From Rhynchopus sp. YZ270_cl-10 (taxonomy: Eukaryota > Euglenozoa > Diplonemea > Diplonemida > Diplonemidae), in NCBI GenBank assembly GCA_964035575.1, contig OZ037920.1, forward strand, positions 372,001 through 436,000: DNA of 64,000 bases. The letters run 5' to 3'. The first letter of the stretch is position 1. Each line of letters opens with the position of its first letter. A program made the translations under genes and the position numbers. This document shows, piece after piece, positions 43,601-56,045 of the stretch. The notes below the pieces were generated by a model. The model was not told the origin of the DNA, searched no databases, and was given only the letters and a program-made list of their open reading frames with translations.

Positions 43601-46600
43601 GCTACAGCGCTACTGGTAGCGCTGTAGCAAAAAACGCCAAAAAATAGATGTCTATTTTGAGACACTTTTTTTCCAACTTTTTCCTTAGGGATTTTTCGGG
43701 CACTTAGCGAAATTTTGGTCATCAAAAGCTGGCCCCTTCCACGGTCGCTGTGGCCTCGGGACGTTTACCCAGCAAATATGTGGGTTTAAATACCAATGCT
43801 ACCAGCGCTACAAGTATCGCGCTACACGCTACAAGTAGCGCGCTACAGCGCTACTGGTAGCGCTGTAGCAAAAAACGCCAAAAAATAGATGTCTATTTTG
43901 AGACACTTTTTTTCCAACTTTTTCCTTAGGGATTTTTCGGGCACTTAGCGAAATTTTGGTCATCAAAAGCTGGCCCCTTCCACGGTCGCTGTGGCCTCGG
44001 GACGTTTACCCAGCAAATATGTGGGTTTAAATACCAATGCTACCAGCGCTACAAGTATCGCGCTACACGCTACAAGTAGCGCGCTACAGCGCTACTGGTA
44101 GCGCTGTAGCAAAAAACGCCAAAAAATAGATGTCTATTTTGAGACACTTTTTTTCCAACTTTTTCCTTAGGGATTTTTCGGGCACTTAGCGAAATTTTGG
44201 TCATCAAAAGCTGGCCCCTTCCACGGTCGCTGTGGCCTCGGGACGTTTACCCAGCAAATATGTGGGTTTAAATACCAATGCTACCAGCGCTACAAGTATC
44301 GCGCTACACGCTACAAGTAGCGCGCTACAGCGCTACTGGTAGCGCTGTAGCAAAAAACGCCAAAAAATAGATGTCTATTTTGAGACACTTTTTTTCCAAC
44401 TTTTTCCTTAGGGATTTTTCGGGCACTTAGCGAAATTTTGGTCATCAAAAGCTGGCCCCTTCCACGGTCGCTGTGGCCTCGGGACGTTTACCCAGCAAAT
44501 ATGTGGGTTTAAATACCAATGCTACCAGCGCTACAAGTATCGCGCTACACGCTACAAGTAGCGCGCTACAGCGCTACTGGTAGCGCTGTAGCAAAAAACG
44601 CCAAAAAATAGATGTCTATTTTGAGACACTTTTTTTCCAACTTTTTCCTTAGGGATTTTTCGGGCACTTAGCGAAATTTTGGTCATCAAAAGCTGGCCCC
44701 TTCCACGGTCGCTGTGGCCTCGGGACGTTTACCCAGCAAATATGTGGGTTTAAATACCAATGCTACCAGCGCTACAAGTATCGCGCTACACGCTACAAGT
44801 AGCGCGCTACAGCGCTACTGGTAGCGCTGTAGCAAAAAACGCCAAAAAATAGATGTCTATTTTGAGACACTTTTTTTCCAACTTTTTCCTTAGGGATTTT
44901 TCGGGCACTTAGCGAAATTTTGGTCATCAAAAGCTGGCCCCTTCCACGGTCGCTGTGGCCTCGGGACGTTTACCCAGCAAATATGTGGGTTTAAATACCA
45001 ATGCTACCAGCGCTACAAGTATCGCGCTACACGCTACAAGTAGCGCGCTACAGCGCTACTGGTAGCGCTGTAGCAAAAAACGCCAAAAAATAGATGTCTA
45101 TTTTGAGACACTTTTTTTCCAACTTTTTCCTTAGGGATTTTTCGGGCACTTAGCGAAATTTTGGTCATCAAAAGCTGGCCCCTTCCACGGTCGCTGTGGC
45201 CTCGGGACGTTTACCCAGCAAATATGTGGGTTTAAATACCAATGCTACCAGCGCTACAAGTATCGCGCTACACGCTACAAGTAGCGCGCTACAGCGCTAC
45301 TGGTAGCGCTGTAGCAAAAAACGCCAAAAAATAGATGTCTATTTTGAGACACTTTTTTTCCAACTTTTTCCTTAGGGATTTTTCGGGCACTTAGCGAAAT
45401 TTTGGTCATCAAAAGCTGGCCCCTTCCACGGTCGCTGTGGCCTCGGGACGTTTACCCAGCAAATATGTGGGTTTAAATACCAATGCTACCAGCGCTACAA
45501 GTATCGCGCTACACGCTACAAGTAGCGCGCTACAGCGCTACTGGTAGCGCTGTAGCAAAAAACGCCAAAAAATAGATGTCTATTTTGAGACACTTTTTTT
45601 CCAACTTTTTCCTTAGGGATTTTTCGGGCACTTAGCGAAATTTTGGTCATCAAAAGCTGGCCCCTTCCACGGTCGCTGTGGCCTCGGGACGTTTACCCAG
45701 CAAATATGTGGGTTTAAATACCAATGCTACCAGCGCTACAAGTATCGCGCTACACGCTACAAGTAGCGCGCTACAGCGCTACTGGTAGCGCTGTAGCAAA
45801 AAACGCCAAAAAATAGATGTCTATTTTGAGACACTTTTTTTCCAACTTTTTCCTTAGGGATTTTTCGGGCACTTAGCGAAATTTTGGTCATCAAAAGCTG
45901 GCCCCTTCCACGGTCGCTGTGGCCTCGGGACGTTTACCCAGCAAATATGTGGGTTTAAATACCAATGCTACCAGCGCTACAAGTATCGCGCTACACGCTA
46001 CAAGTAGCGCGCTACAGCGCTACTGGTAGCGCTGTAGCAAAAAACGCCAAAAAATAGATGTCTATTTTGAGACACTTTTTTTCCAACTTTTTCCTTAGGG
46101 ATTTTTCGGGCACTTAGCGAAATTTTGGTCATCAAAAGCTGGCCCCTTCCACGGTCGCTGTGGCCTCGGGACGTTTACCCAGCAAATATGTGGGTTTAAA
46201 TACCAATGCTACCAGCGCTACAAGTATCGCGCTACACGCTACAAGTAGCGCGCTACAGCGCTACTGGTAGCGCTGTAGCAAAAAACGCCAAAAAATAGAT
46301 GTCTATTTTGAGACACTTTTTTTCCAACTTTTTCCTTAGGGATTTTTCGGGCACTTAGCGAAATTTTGGTCATCAAAAGCTGGCCCCTTCCACGGTCGCT
46401 GTGGCCTCGGGACGTTTACCCAGCAAATATGTGGGTTTAAATACCAATGCTACCAGCGCTACAAGTATCGCGCTACACGCTACAAGTAGCGCGCTACAGC
46501 GCTACTGGTAGCGCTGTAGCAAAAAACGCCAAAAAATAGATGTCTATTTTGAGACACTTTTTTTCCAACTTTTTCCTTAGGGATTTTTCGGGCACTTAGC

Positions 46601-49600
46601 GAAATTTTGGTCATCAAAAGCTGGCCCCTTCCACGGTCGCTGTGGCCTCGGGACGTTTACCCAGCAAATATGTGGGTTTAAATACCAATGCTACCAGCGC
46701 TACAAGTATCGCGCTACACGCTACAAGTAGCGCGCTACAGCGCTACTGGTAGCGCTGTAGCAAAAAACGCCAAAAAATAGATGTCTATTTTGAGACACTT
46801 TTTTTCCAACTTTTTCCTTAGGGATTTTTCGGGCACTTAGCGAAATTTTGGTCATCAAAAGCTGGCCCCTTCCACGGTCGCTGTGGCCTCGGGACGTTTA
46901 CCCAGCAAATATGTGGGTTTAAATACCAATGCTACCAGCGCTACAAGTATCGCGCTACACGCTACAAGTAGCGCGCTACAGCGCTACTGGTAGCGCTGTA
47001 GCAAAAAACGCCAAAAAATAGATGTCTATTTTGAGACACTTTTTTTCCAACTTTTTCCTTAGGGATTTTTCGGGCACTTAGCGAAATTTTGGTCATCAAA
47101 AGCTGGCCCCTTCCACGGTCGCTGTGGCCTCGGGACGTTTACCCAGCAAATATGTGGGTTTAAATACCAATGCTACCAGCGCTACAAGTATCGCGCTACA
47201 CGCTACAAGTAGCGCGCTACAGCGCTACTGGTAGCGCTGTAGCAAAAAACGCCAAAAAATAGATGTCTATTTTGAGACACTTTTTTTCCAACTTTTTCCT
47301 TAGGGATTTTTCGGGCACTTAGCGAAATTTTGGTCATCAAAAGCTGGCCCCTTCCACGGTCGCTGTGGCCTCGGGACGTTTACCCAGCAAATATGTGGGT
47401 TTAAATACCAATGCTACCAGCGCTACAAGTATCGCGCTACACGCTACAAGTAGCGCGCTACAGCGCTACTGGTAGCGCTGTAGCAAAAAACGCCAAAAAA
47501 TAGATGTCTATTTTGAGACACTTTTTTTCCAACTTTTTCCTTAGGGATTTTTCGGGCACTTAGCGAAATTTTGGTCATCAAAAGCTGGCCCCTTCCACGG
47601 TCGCTGTGGCCTCGGGACGTTTACCCAGCAAATATGTGGGTTTAAATACCAATGCTACCAGCGCTACAAGTATCGCGCTACACGCTACAAGTAGCGCGCT
47701 ACAGCGCTACTGGTAGCGCTGTAGCAAAAAACGCCAAAAAATAGATGTCTATTTTGAGACACTTTTTTTCCAACTTTTTCCTTAGGGATTTTTCGGGCAC
47801 TTAGCGAAATTTTGGTCATCAAAAGCTGGCCCCTTCCACGGTCGCTGTGGCCTCGGGACGTTTACCCAGCAAATATGTGGGTTTAAATACCAATGCTACC
47901 AGCGCTACAAGTATCGCGCTACACGCTACAAGTAGCGCGCTACAGCGCTACTGGTAGCGCTGTAGCAAAAAACGCCAAAAAATAGATGTCTATTTTGAGA
48001 CACTTTTTTTCCAACTTTTTCCTTAGGGATTTTTCGGGCACTTAGCGAAATTTTGGTCATCAAAAGCTGGCCCCTTCCACGGTCGCTGTGGCCTCGGGAC
48101 GTTTACCCAGCAAATATGTGGGTTTAAATACCAATGCTACCAGCGCTACAAGTATCGCGCTACACGCTACAAGTAGCGCGCTACAGCGCTACTGGTAGCG
48201 CTGTAGCAAAAAACGCCAAAAAATAGATGTCTATTTTGAGACACTTTTTTTCCAACTTTTTCCTTAGGGATTTTTCGGGCACTTAGCGAAATTTTGGTCA
48301 TCAAAAGCTGGCCCCTTCCACGGTCGCTGTGGCCTCGGGACGTTTACCCAGCAAATATGTGGGTTTAAATACCAATGCTACCAGCGCTACAAGTATCGCG
48401 CTACACGCTACAAGTAGCGCGCTACAGCGCTACTGGTAGCGCTGTAGCAAAAAACGCCAAAAAATAGATGTCTATTTTGAGACACTTTTTTTCCAACTTT
48501 TTCCTTAGGGATTTTTCGGGCACTTAGCGAAATTTTGGTCATCAAAAGCTGGCCCCTTCCACGGTCGCTGTGGCCTCGGGACGTTTACCCAGCAAATATG
48601 TGGGTTTAAATACCAATGCTACCAGCGCTACAAGTATCGCGCTACACGCTACAAGTAGCGCGCTACAGCGCTACTGGTAGCGCTGTAGCAAAAAACGCCA
48701 AAAAATAGATGTCTATTTTGAGACACTTTTTTTCCAACTTTTTCCTTAGGGATTTTTCGGGCACTTAGCGAAATTTTGGTCATCAAAAGCTGGCCCCTTC
48801 CACGGTCGCTGTGGCCTCGGGACGTTTACCCAGCAAATATGTGGGTTTAAATACCAATGCTACCAGCGCTACAAGTATCGCGCTACACGCTACAAGTAGC
48901 GCGCTACAGCGCTACTGGTAGCGCTGTAGCAAAAAACGCCAAAAAATAGATGTCTATTTTGAGACACTTTTTTTCCAACTTTTTCCTTAGGGATTTTTCG
49001 GGCACTTAGCGAAATTTTGGTCATCAAAAGCTGGCCCCTTCCACGGTCGCTGTGGCCTCGGGACGTTTACCCAGCAAATATGTGGGTTTAAATACCAATG
49101 CTACCAGCGCTACAAGTATCGCGCTACACGCTACAAGTAGCGCGCTACAGCGCTACTGGTAGCGCTGTAGCAAAAAACGCCAAAAAATAGATGTCTATTT
49201 TGAGACACTTTTTTTCCAACTTTTTCCTTAGGGATTTTTCGGGCACTTAGCGAAATTTTGGTCATCAAAAGCTGGCCCCTTCCACGGTCGCTGTGGCCTC
49301 GGGACGTTTACCCAGCAAATATGTGGGTTTAAATACCAATGCTACCAGCGCTACAAGTATCGCGCTACACGCTACAAGTAGCGCGCTACAGCGCTACTGG
49401 TAGCGCTGTAGCAAAAAACGCCAAAAAATAGATGTCTATTTTGAGACACTTTTTTTCCAACTTTTTCCTTAGGGATTTTTCGGGCACTTAGCGAAATTTT
49501 GGTCATCAAAAGCTGGCCCCTTCCACGGTCGCTGTGGCCTCGGGACGTTTACCCAGCAAATATGTGGGTTTAAATACCAATGCTACCAGCGCTACAAGTA

Positions 49601-50274
49601 TCGCGCTACACGCTACAAGTAGCGCGCTACAGCGCTACTGGTAGCGCTGTAGCAAAAAACGCCAAAAAATAGATGTCTATTTTGAGACACTTTTTTTCCA
49701 ACTTTTTCCTTAGGGATTTTTCGGGCACTTAGCGAAATTTTGGTCATCAAAAGCTGGCCCCTTCCACGGTCGCTGTGGCCTCGGGACGTTTACCCAGCAA
49801 ATATGTGGGTTTAAATACCAATGCTACCAGCGCTACAAGTATCGCGCTACACGCTACAAGTAGCGCGCTACAGCGCTACTGGTAGCGCTGTAGCAAAAAA
49901 CGCCAAAAAATAGATGTCTATTTTGAGACACTTTTTTTCCAACTTTTTCCTTAGGGATTTTTCGGGCACTTAGCGAAATTTTGGTCATCAAAAGCTGGCC
50001 CCTTCCACGGTCGCTGTGGCCTCGGGACGTTTACCCAGCAAATATGTGGGTTTAAATACCAATGCTACCAGCGCTACAAGTATCGCGCTACACGCTACAA
50101 GTAGCGCGCTACAGCGCTACTGGTAGCGCTGTAGCAAAAAACGCCAAAAAATAGATGTCTATTTTGAGACACTTTTTTTCCAACTTTTTCCTTAGGGATT
50201 TTTCGGGCACTTAGCGAAATTTTGGTCATCAAAAGCTGGCCCCTTCCACGGTCGCTGTGGCCTCGGGACGTTTA
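40661..50274. repeat. 241-bp tandem array, 39 full and one 215-bp copy
   Basis: The period is exactly 241 bp throughout: the unit starting CAATGCTACC recurs at 40661, 40902, 41143 and so on to 50060. I saw no difference between copies. Each unit holds the E5 terminal sequence, a hairpin-forming block (GCTACCAG ... CTGGTAGC), the E-family left module (GGGCACTTAGCGAAATTTTG) and 90 bp specific to E5. No open frame survives in it. Confidence 0.97.
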
Positions 50275-50711
50275 AGTCGCCGTTAGGGCGACTTAAGTCC
50301 CTTGGCCCCAGCGCCCTATGGGGCGCCTCCTCGTCGGGCCGTTAGGGCCCTCCGGTGGCCAGGGTTTTTCCCTGGGCTGAGAGGCTGGAAGTTCTCCGTC
50401 AGACCGGAGATGGTGTGCTTTGTGAGGCACGCTCGTCTGCACTTTGCTCGCTCGTCTGGATTTGGCTCGCTCGTCCGCCTTCCGCGAGTACTTCCGCCTT
50501 CGGCGCGTTCGTACAACTTCGGCACGTTCCTCCGGGTTGGGGGTGGTCGAGGAGGTGGAGGAGTGAGGACTCTCGCTCTGTGTAGTTGTCGTGGTGTACG
50601 CTCATAGTGCGTCTCCTAGGAAGTGAGTAGGCACTCTTTATCTCCGTGACGCAAATGGGGATGCTGGTGCCTTGTACCAAGGTAGACACTCGACTGCGCG
50701 CCCCATGGTAC
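50275..50711. other. GC-rich interior of E5
   Basis: Opens with an inverted pair AGTCGCC..GGCGACTT around 50275-50296, then GC-rich sequence with repeated CTCGCTCGTC words. A 101-codon frame (50302-50607) has no domain I know. Probably non-coding. Confidence 0.5.
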
Positions 50712-50902
50712 GATGTTATGATGTTATGATGTTATGATGTTATGATGTTATGATGTTATGATGTTATGATGTTATGATGTTATGATGTTATGATGTTATG
50801 ATGTTATGATGTTATGATGTTATGATGTTATGATGTTATGATGTTATGATGTTATGATGTTATGATGTTATGATGTTATGATGTTATGATGTTATGATGT
50901 TA
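50712..50902. repeat. 8-bp microsatellite (ATGTTATG)n
   Basis: About 24 uninterrupted copies, no variants seen. Confidence 0.95.
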
Positions 50903-51691
50903 TTTGCCCGTACGTTTCGTGATGGCATCAGCACTCGCGAAGCGCTTATCTTAGGGTATGACCAAAATGACCGTATTTTGGCTGAAAATTTGACTTGAAA
51001 ATTTTTTTCATAATTTGCCCAATCTGAGGTTTTCATTGGATTCTTTGGGCCATTTTATGAGGTACCACGGCAAATTTTGGGCGAAAAAAAAAATTTTTTT
51101 TCCGTCAAAAATCGCCTTGTATAACCACTGTATTGGTGTAGGCTTGTACACAAAAGTGTGTTTTATGTAACCACAGATGGTCAAAACACCCGATTTTTGC
51201 GTTTTTTTGCACTTTTCGGTGCCCGAAGACCCAAGTTAGGGGGCGAAATTTTGCCGGAAAAAAAAAATTTTTTTTTCCGAGTTTTCGATTTTTTGCTAAG
51301 GTGCTGGCCCATACAAAATGGGCTTGTGTACACAAAATGACCGGGGAATAAACTCTAGATGCTCTAAACTGCTCGTAAGTGCCTTTATTTGCATATTTGG
51401 TCCACACAGGTCCAAAAAAAAAATTTTTTTTTCCCCAGAAAAATTTTTGTGATGTCGAAAAAAAAAAATTTTTTTTTTTTGTAGCGCGCTACAAGTGGTT
51501 TGTAGCGCGCTACAACCCGGTTTGTAGCGCGCTACAACTGGTTTGTAGCGCGCTACAACGTTGTAGCGCCCACGTAAACTCCCCAGCCAAAAGCGCGCTA
51601 CAAAACTACAACTACAGTAGTTGTAGCGGGTACCCTCGAAAATGGCGTTTTGTAGCGCTACAACTGGCACCTTGTAGCGCTGGTAGCACTG
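50903..51691. repeat. E5 right-end module
   Basis: From about 50956 it matches E1 21739-22260 over roughly 500 bp (shared phrases include CCAATCTGAGGTTTTCATTG and GGTGTAGGCTTGTACACA), with A/T palindromes at 51086-51101, 51258-51273 and 51414-51477. Then TAGCGCGCTACAA repeats lead to the right end. Confidence 0.8.
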
Positions 51692-51784
51692 CCCCGGGGG
51701 GGGGGGACCGGGGGGGTGCCTTAGAGGGGGTGGGTGGGTGGGGTGATCAGCAACCTTAAAGACCTTAACACCGAGTGTTAAGGA

Positions 51785-51900
51785 ATTTGCTGCCTTACGT
51801 TTCACTTTCCACACCGCCCCATATAAATACACACTAGTTATACTTACACAATGCATATTCCCTTTTATTTTTTTTTTTTTTTTTGAGTGACTTTTAAGCG
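51785..51900 (+). mobile_element. Z2, part after the Y block
   Basis: Matches Z1 36096-36213 in the opposite orientation (TGCTGCCTTACGTTTCAC to GACTTTTAAGCG), then is cut by Z3. Confidence 0.8.
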
Positions 51901-53614
51901 TTTTTTTTTTTTTTTTTTTTTCTCTTTGGCCTTTAGTGGTCTTTTTATTGCGATAGGTTAGTACACAATGAACAAAAAGCAAGGTGGGCGCACCACTCAA
52001 ACAAAATGAACAGAACACAAAAGGTGGGCACGGCCCAGGGTATCTCATTTGAGTTGACGGTCTTGAAAACACTTCGCTGGCTGGTGTGTCAAACGGTATG
52101 TGTCTGGTTTGCACGTTACGCTCTACGTATACGATACACACAACGCTATGCATAAGCGATACACGTTTCGTGTGCGGCGTAACGCATGCAACGAACGCAA
52201 CGCAACCCATACGTAGCGATCTGTAACGAACGCAACGCATGCAACGCAACGCAACCGATGCATACGTTACGATCTGTATGCAACGAACGCAACGCATACA
52301 ACGTAACGCAACCGATGCATACGTAGCGATCTGTATGCAACGAACGCAACGCAACGAACGCAACGCATGCAACGCAACGCATGCAACGCAACGCAACCGA
52401 TGCATACGTAGCGATCTGTATGCAACGAACGCAACGCAACGAACGCAACGCATGCAACGCAACGCAACCGATGTGTACGTTACGATCTGTATGCAACGAA
52501 CGCAACGCATGCAACGCAACGCAACCGATGCATACGTAGCGATCTGTATGCAACGAACGCAACGCATGCAACGCAACGCAACCGATGCATACGTAGCGAT
52601 CTGTATGCAACGAACGCAACGCATGCAACGCAACGCAACCGATGTGTACGTTACGATCTGTATGCAACGAACGCAACGCATGCAACGCAACGCAACCGAT
52701 GCATACGTAGCGATCTGTATGCAACGAACGCAACGCATACAACGCAACGCATGCAACGCAACGCAACCGATGCATACGTAGCGATCTGTATGCAACGAAC
52801 GCAACGCATGCAACGCAACGCAACCGATGTGTACGTAGCGATCTGTACGAAAGCATGCTACGGGTTTAACGCCATCGCGTTAACGCAACACCTGCGCCGC
52901 TGTGACACTTCGCTGGCTCGTGTGGTTGTGATAACGGAACGGTCTACACGTGCGTTACACACTACGGTCTTCGTATACGATACACACAACGCTATGCATA
53001 TGCGATACACGCGTTAACCGCATCGTGTGGTTACCAAACGCAGCCCACCTTCGGTGGGCTGCTGCAACTCGTGCCGTGTGTGGTCCATGCATGGTTCTCA
53101 CACCGCGCTGGCACGTTTCCCAAGCCGCAAACACGTTTACCTGTCTGAAAAACGGGGTTTTTGGCCAAAACGCCTGTTTTGCCTGTAGAACCCTGTAGAA
53201 GCCTTAAGAAACACGTGTATAAAAGGGGTACTCGTGACACCCTGGTGTCAGGGTCTCTAACGGTTTAACGCTTCGCTGAGCCTATACACCCCCCAAAAAG
53301 TGTCCGATCTTTCCAAAGAAAAAGTTTTTTCGGCTGTGCGAAGCTTCTACACCCTCTAAAAAAAACCGGTTTTTGGTCGGATCCAGCAGGGGGGGGGTGA
53401 GACTGAAGGGGTTAGAGGAGGATAGAGGAGGACTGAGGGGGTTAGACCGGGGTGGCGAGAAAAGCAACCTTTAAAAACTAGAAAACACAAGTGTTTTCTA
53501 GAATTACACCTCCCCTGACGTTGGTCTCCTGCTTGCTTGAGAGGCCGGGGAATCACTTTGGAGTCAAACAACTCGTACGCGAGGATACCTCCCCTAAAAC
53601 TGGAAAATACAAAT
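51901..53614 (-). mobile_element. Z3, reverse-oriented Z retrocopy, split by an X element
   Basis: Poly(T) run 51901-51921 followed by the 3' part of Z in the same orientation as Z1 (51922-52049 and 53503-53614). It is inserted in or fused to Z2 at AAGCG. X copy l splits it; Z1 preserves that empty site at about 35936. A second X insertion begins at 53615. Confidence 0.8.
52050..53502 (-). mobile_element. X element copy l (minus), clean insertion in Z3
   Basis: Flanked by ATT (52047-52049 and 53503-53505). The empty site in Z1 has a single ATT. Long minisatellite at about 52180-52830, mixed 57-bp and shorter units. Confidence 0.95.
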
Positions 53615-54756
53615 TCTAGAAAACACTTGTGTTTTTTAGTTTTTAAAGGTTGCTTTCCTCGCCGCCCCCCACCCACAGTAACCCCCCCCTGGTGGATCCG
53701 ACCAAAAACCGGTTTTTTTTAGAGGGTGTAGAAGCTTCGCCCAGCTCAAAAAACTGTTTCTTTGGAAAGATCGGGCACTTTTTGGGGCGTGTATAACTCA
53801 GTTTGAGCTGGGAGCCGTTAGAGACCCTGACACCAGGGTGTCACGAGTACCCCTTTTATACACGTGTTTCTTAAGGGTTCTACAGGGTTCTACAGGCAAA
53901 ACAGGCGTTTTGGCCAAAAACCCGGTTTTTCAGACAGGTAACCGGGTTTGCGGCTTGGGAAACGTGCCAGCGAGCTGTGAGAACCATGCATGGGCCACAC
54001 ACGGCACGAGTTGCAGCAGCCCACCGTAGGTGGGCTGCGTTTGGTAACCACACGATGCGGTTAACGCGTGTATCGCACATGCATAGCGTTGTGTGTATCG
54101 TATACGAAGACCGTTGTGTGTAACGCACGTGTAGACCGTTCCGTTATCACAACCACACGAGCCAGCGAAGTGTCACAGCGGCGCAGGTGTTGCGTTAACG
54201 CGATGGCGTTAAACCCGTAGCATGCTTTCGTACAGACCGCTCGTAACGTACGCATCGGTTGCGTTGCGTTGCATGCGTTGCGTTCGTTGCATACAGATCG
54301 CTACGTACGCATCGGTTGCGTTGCGTTGCATGCGTTGCGTTCGTTGCATACAGATCGCTACGTACGCATCGGTTGCGTTGCGTTGCATGCGTTGCGTTCG
54401 TTGCATACAGATCGCTACGTACGCATCGGTTGCGTTGCGTTGCATGCGTTGCGTTCGTTGCATACAGATCGCTACGTACGCATCGGTTGCGTTGCGTTCG
54501 TTGCATACAGATCGCTACGTATGCATCGGTTGCGTTGCGTTGCATGCGTTGCGTTCGTTGCATACAGATCGCTACGTACGCATCGGTTGCGTTGCGTTGC
54601 ATGCGTTGCGTTCGTTGCATGCGTTACGCCGCACACGAACCGTGTATCGCTTATGCATAGCGTTCTGTGTATCGTATACGTAGAGCGTTACGTGCAAACC
54701 ATACACATACCGTTTGACACACCAGCCAGCGAAGTGTTTTCAAGACCGTCAACTCA
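53615..54756 (+). mobile_element. X element copy m
   Basis: Inserted after AAT (53612-53614) in Z3. Minisatellite at about 54245-54615. Confidence 0.85.
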
Positions 54757-54759
54757 AAT

Positions 54760-55975
54760 TCTAGAAAACACTTGTGTTTTCTAGTTTTTAAAGGTTGCTG
54801 TTCCGGCCACTCCCTCAGTCTCTAACCCCCCCTTCAGTCTCCCCCTCCCCCCTGCTGGATACGACCAAAAACCGGTTTTTTTTTGAGGGTGTAGAAGCTT
54901 CGCCCAGCCGAAAAAACGTTTTCTTTGGAAAGATCGGACACTTTTTGGGGGGTGTATAGGCTCAGCGAGGCTGGGAGCCCTAAGAGACCCTGACACCAGG
55001 GTGTCACGAGTACCCCTTTTATACACGTGTTTCTTAAGGCTTCTACAGGGTTCTACAGGCAAAACAGGCGTTTTGGCCAAAAACCCGGTTTTTCAGGCAG
55101 GTGACCGGTTTTGCGGCTTGGGAAACGTGCCAGCGAGCTGTGAGAACCATGCATGGGCCACACACGGCACGAGTTGCAGCAGCCCACCGAAGGTGGGCTG
55201 CGTTTGGTAACCACACGATGCGGTTAACGCGTGTATCGCATATGCATAGCGTTGTGCGTAACGCACGTGTAGACCGTTCCGTTATCACAACCACACGAGC
55301 CAGCGAAGTGTCACAGCGGCGCAGGTGTTGCGTTAACGCGATGGCGTTAAACCCGTAGCATGCTTTCGTACAGATCGCTACGTACACATCGGTTGCGTTG
55401 CGTTGTATGCGTTGCGTTCGTTGCATACAGATCGCTACGTATGCATCGGTTGCGTTTGTTGCATGCGTTGCGTTGCATGCGTTGCGTTCGTTGCATACAG
55501 ATCGCTACGTATGCATCGGTTGCGTTGCGTTGCATGCGTTGCGTTCGTTGCATACAGATCGCATCGTACGCATCGGTTGCGTTGCGTTGGTTACGTTGCG
55601 TTCGTTGCATACAGATCGTAACGTACGCATCGGTTGCGTTGCGTTGGTTACGTTGCGTTCGTTGCATACAGATCGCTACGTACACATCGGTTGCGTTGCG
55701 TTGTATGCGTTGCGTTGGTTGCGTTGTGTTCGTTACATACAGATCGTATCGTACACATCGGTTGCGTTGCGTTGCATGCGTTGCGTTGCATGCGTTGCGT
55801 TGCATGCGTTGCGTTGCGTTCGTTACATACAGATCGTAACGTACACATCGGTTGCGTTCGTTGCGTTGCGTTCGTTGCATACAGATCGTATCGTATACGT
55901 AGAGCGTTACGTGCAAACCATACACATACCGTTTGACACACCAGCCAGCGAAGTGTTTTCAAGACCGTCAACTCA
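54760..55975 (+). mobile_element. X element copy n
   Basis: Last element of the 22.1-kb insertion. Minisatellite at about 55375-55880. It ends GTCAACTCA, then AAT (55976-55978) and LRR sequence resumes. Confidence 0.85.
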
Positions 55976-55978
55976 AAT

Positions 55979-56045
55979 GTATCATCCACTCCCACCTCAA
56001 CCGTAAACTTCTCCCCGTCAAAGTTCTCCACGCATATTTCCAGAA
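55979..56045 (-). pseudogene. Broken LRR paralogue, N-terminal piece (4 of 4)
   Basis: Encodes the start of the ubiquitin-like domain (EICVENFDGEKFTVEVGVDDT). The position of the ATG in the intact gene reads CTG here, and no in-frame ATG lies just upstream, so the normal start is lost in addition to the insertions. Confidence 0.85.

Larger units (their letters stand above)
40661..51691. mobile_element. E5, 11-kb DNA-transposon-like element with amplified left end, TSD CCCCGGG
   Basis: Left end CAATGCTACCAGCGCTACAA at 40661; right end is its inverted copy (one difference) at 51671-51691. Target duplication CCCCGGG at 40654-40660 and 51692-51698. From left: 40 tandem copies of the 241-bp left end (to 50274), a GC-rich segment, an 8-bp microsatellite, and the right module shared with E1. 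Subterminal words are TAGCGCGCTACAA. No transposase frame, so non-autonomous. Confidence 0.85.
39784..51784 (-). mobile_element. Y element copy 8 (minus), split by E5
   Basis: Y sequence at 39784-40660 and 51692-51784, interrupted by E5 in the G/C run (duplication CCCCGGG). It ends TTAAGGA, then ATT (51785-51787) and Z2 resumes. Confidence 0.85.

Noticed and set aside
50302-50607. 101-codon frame in the GC-rich interior of E5 as a transposase remnant
   Set aside because: No catalytic motif or known domain; simple CTCGCTCGTC repeats explain it.
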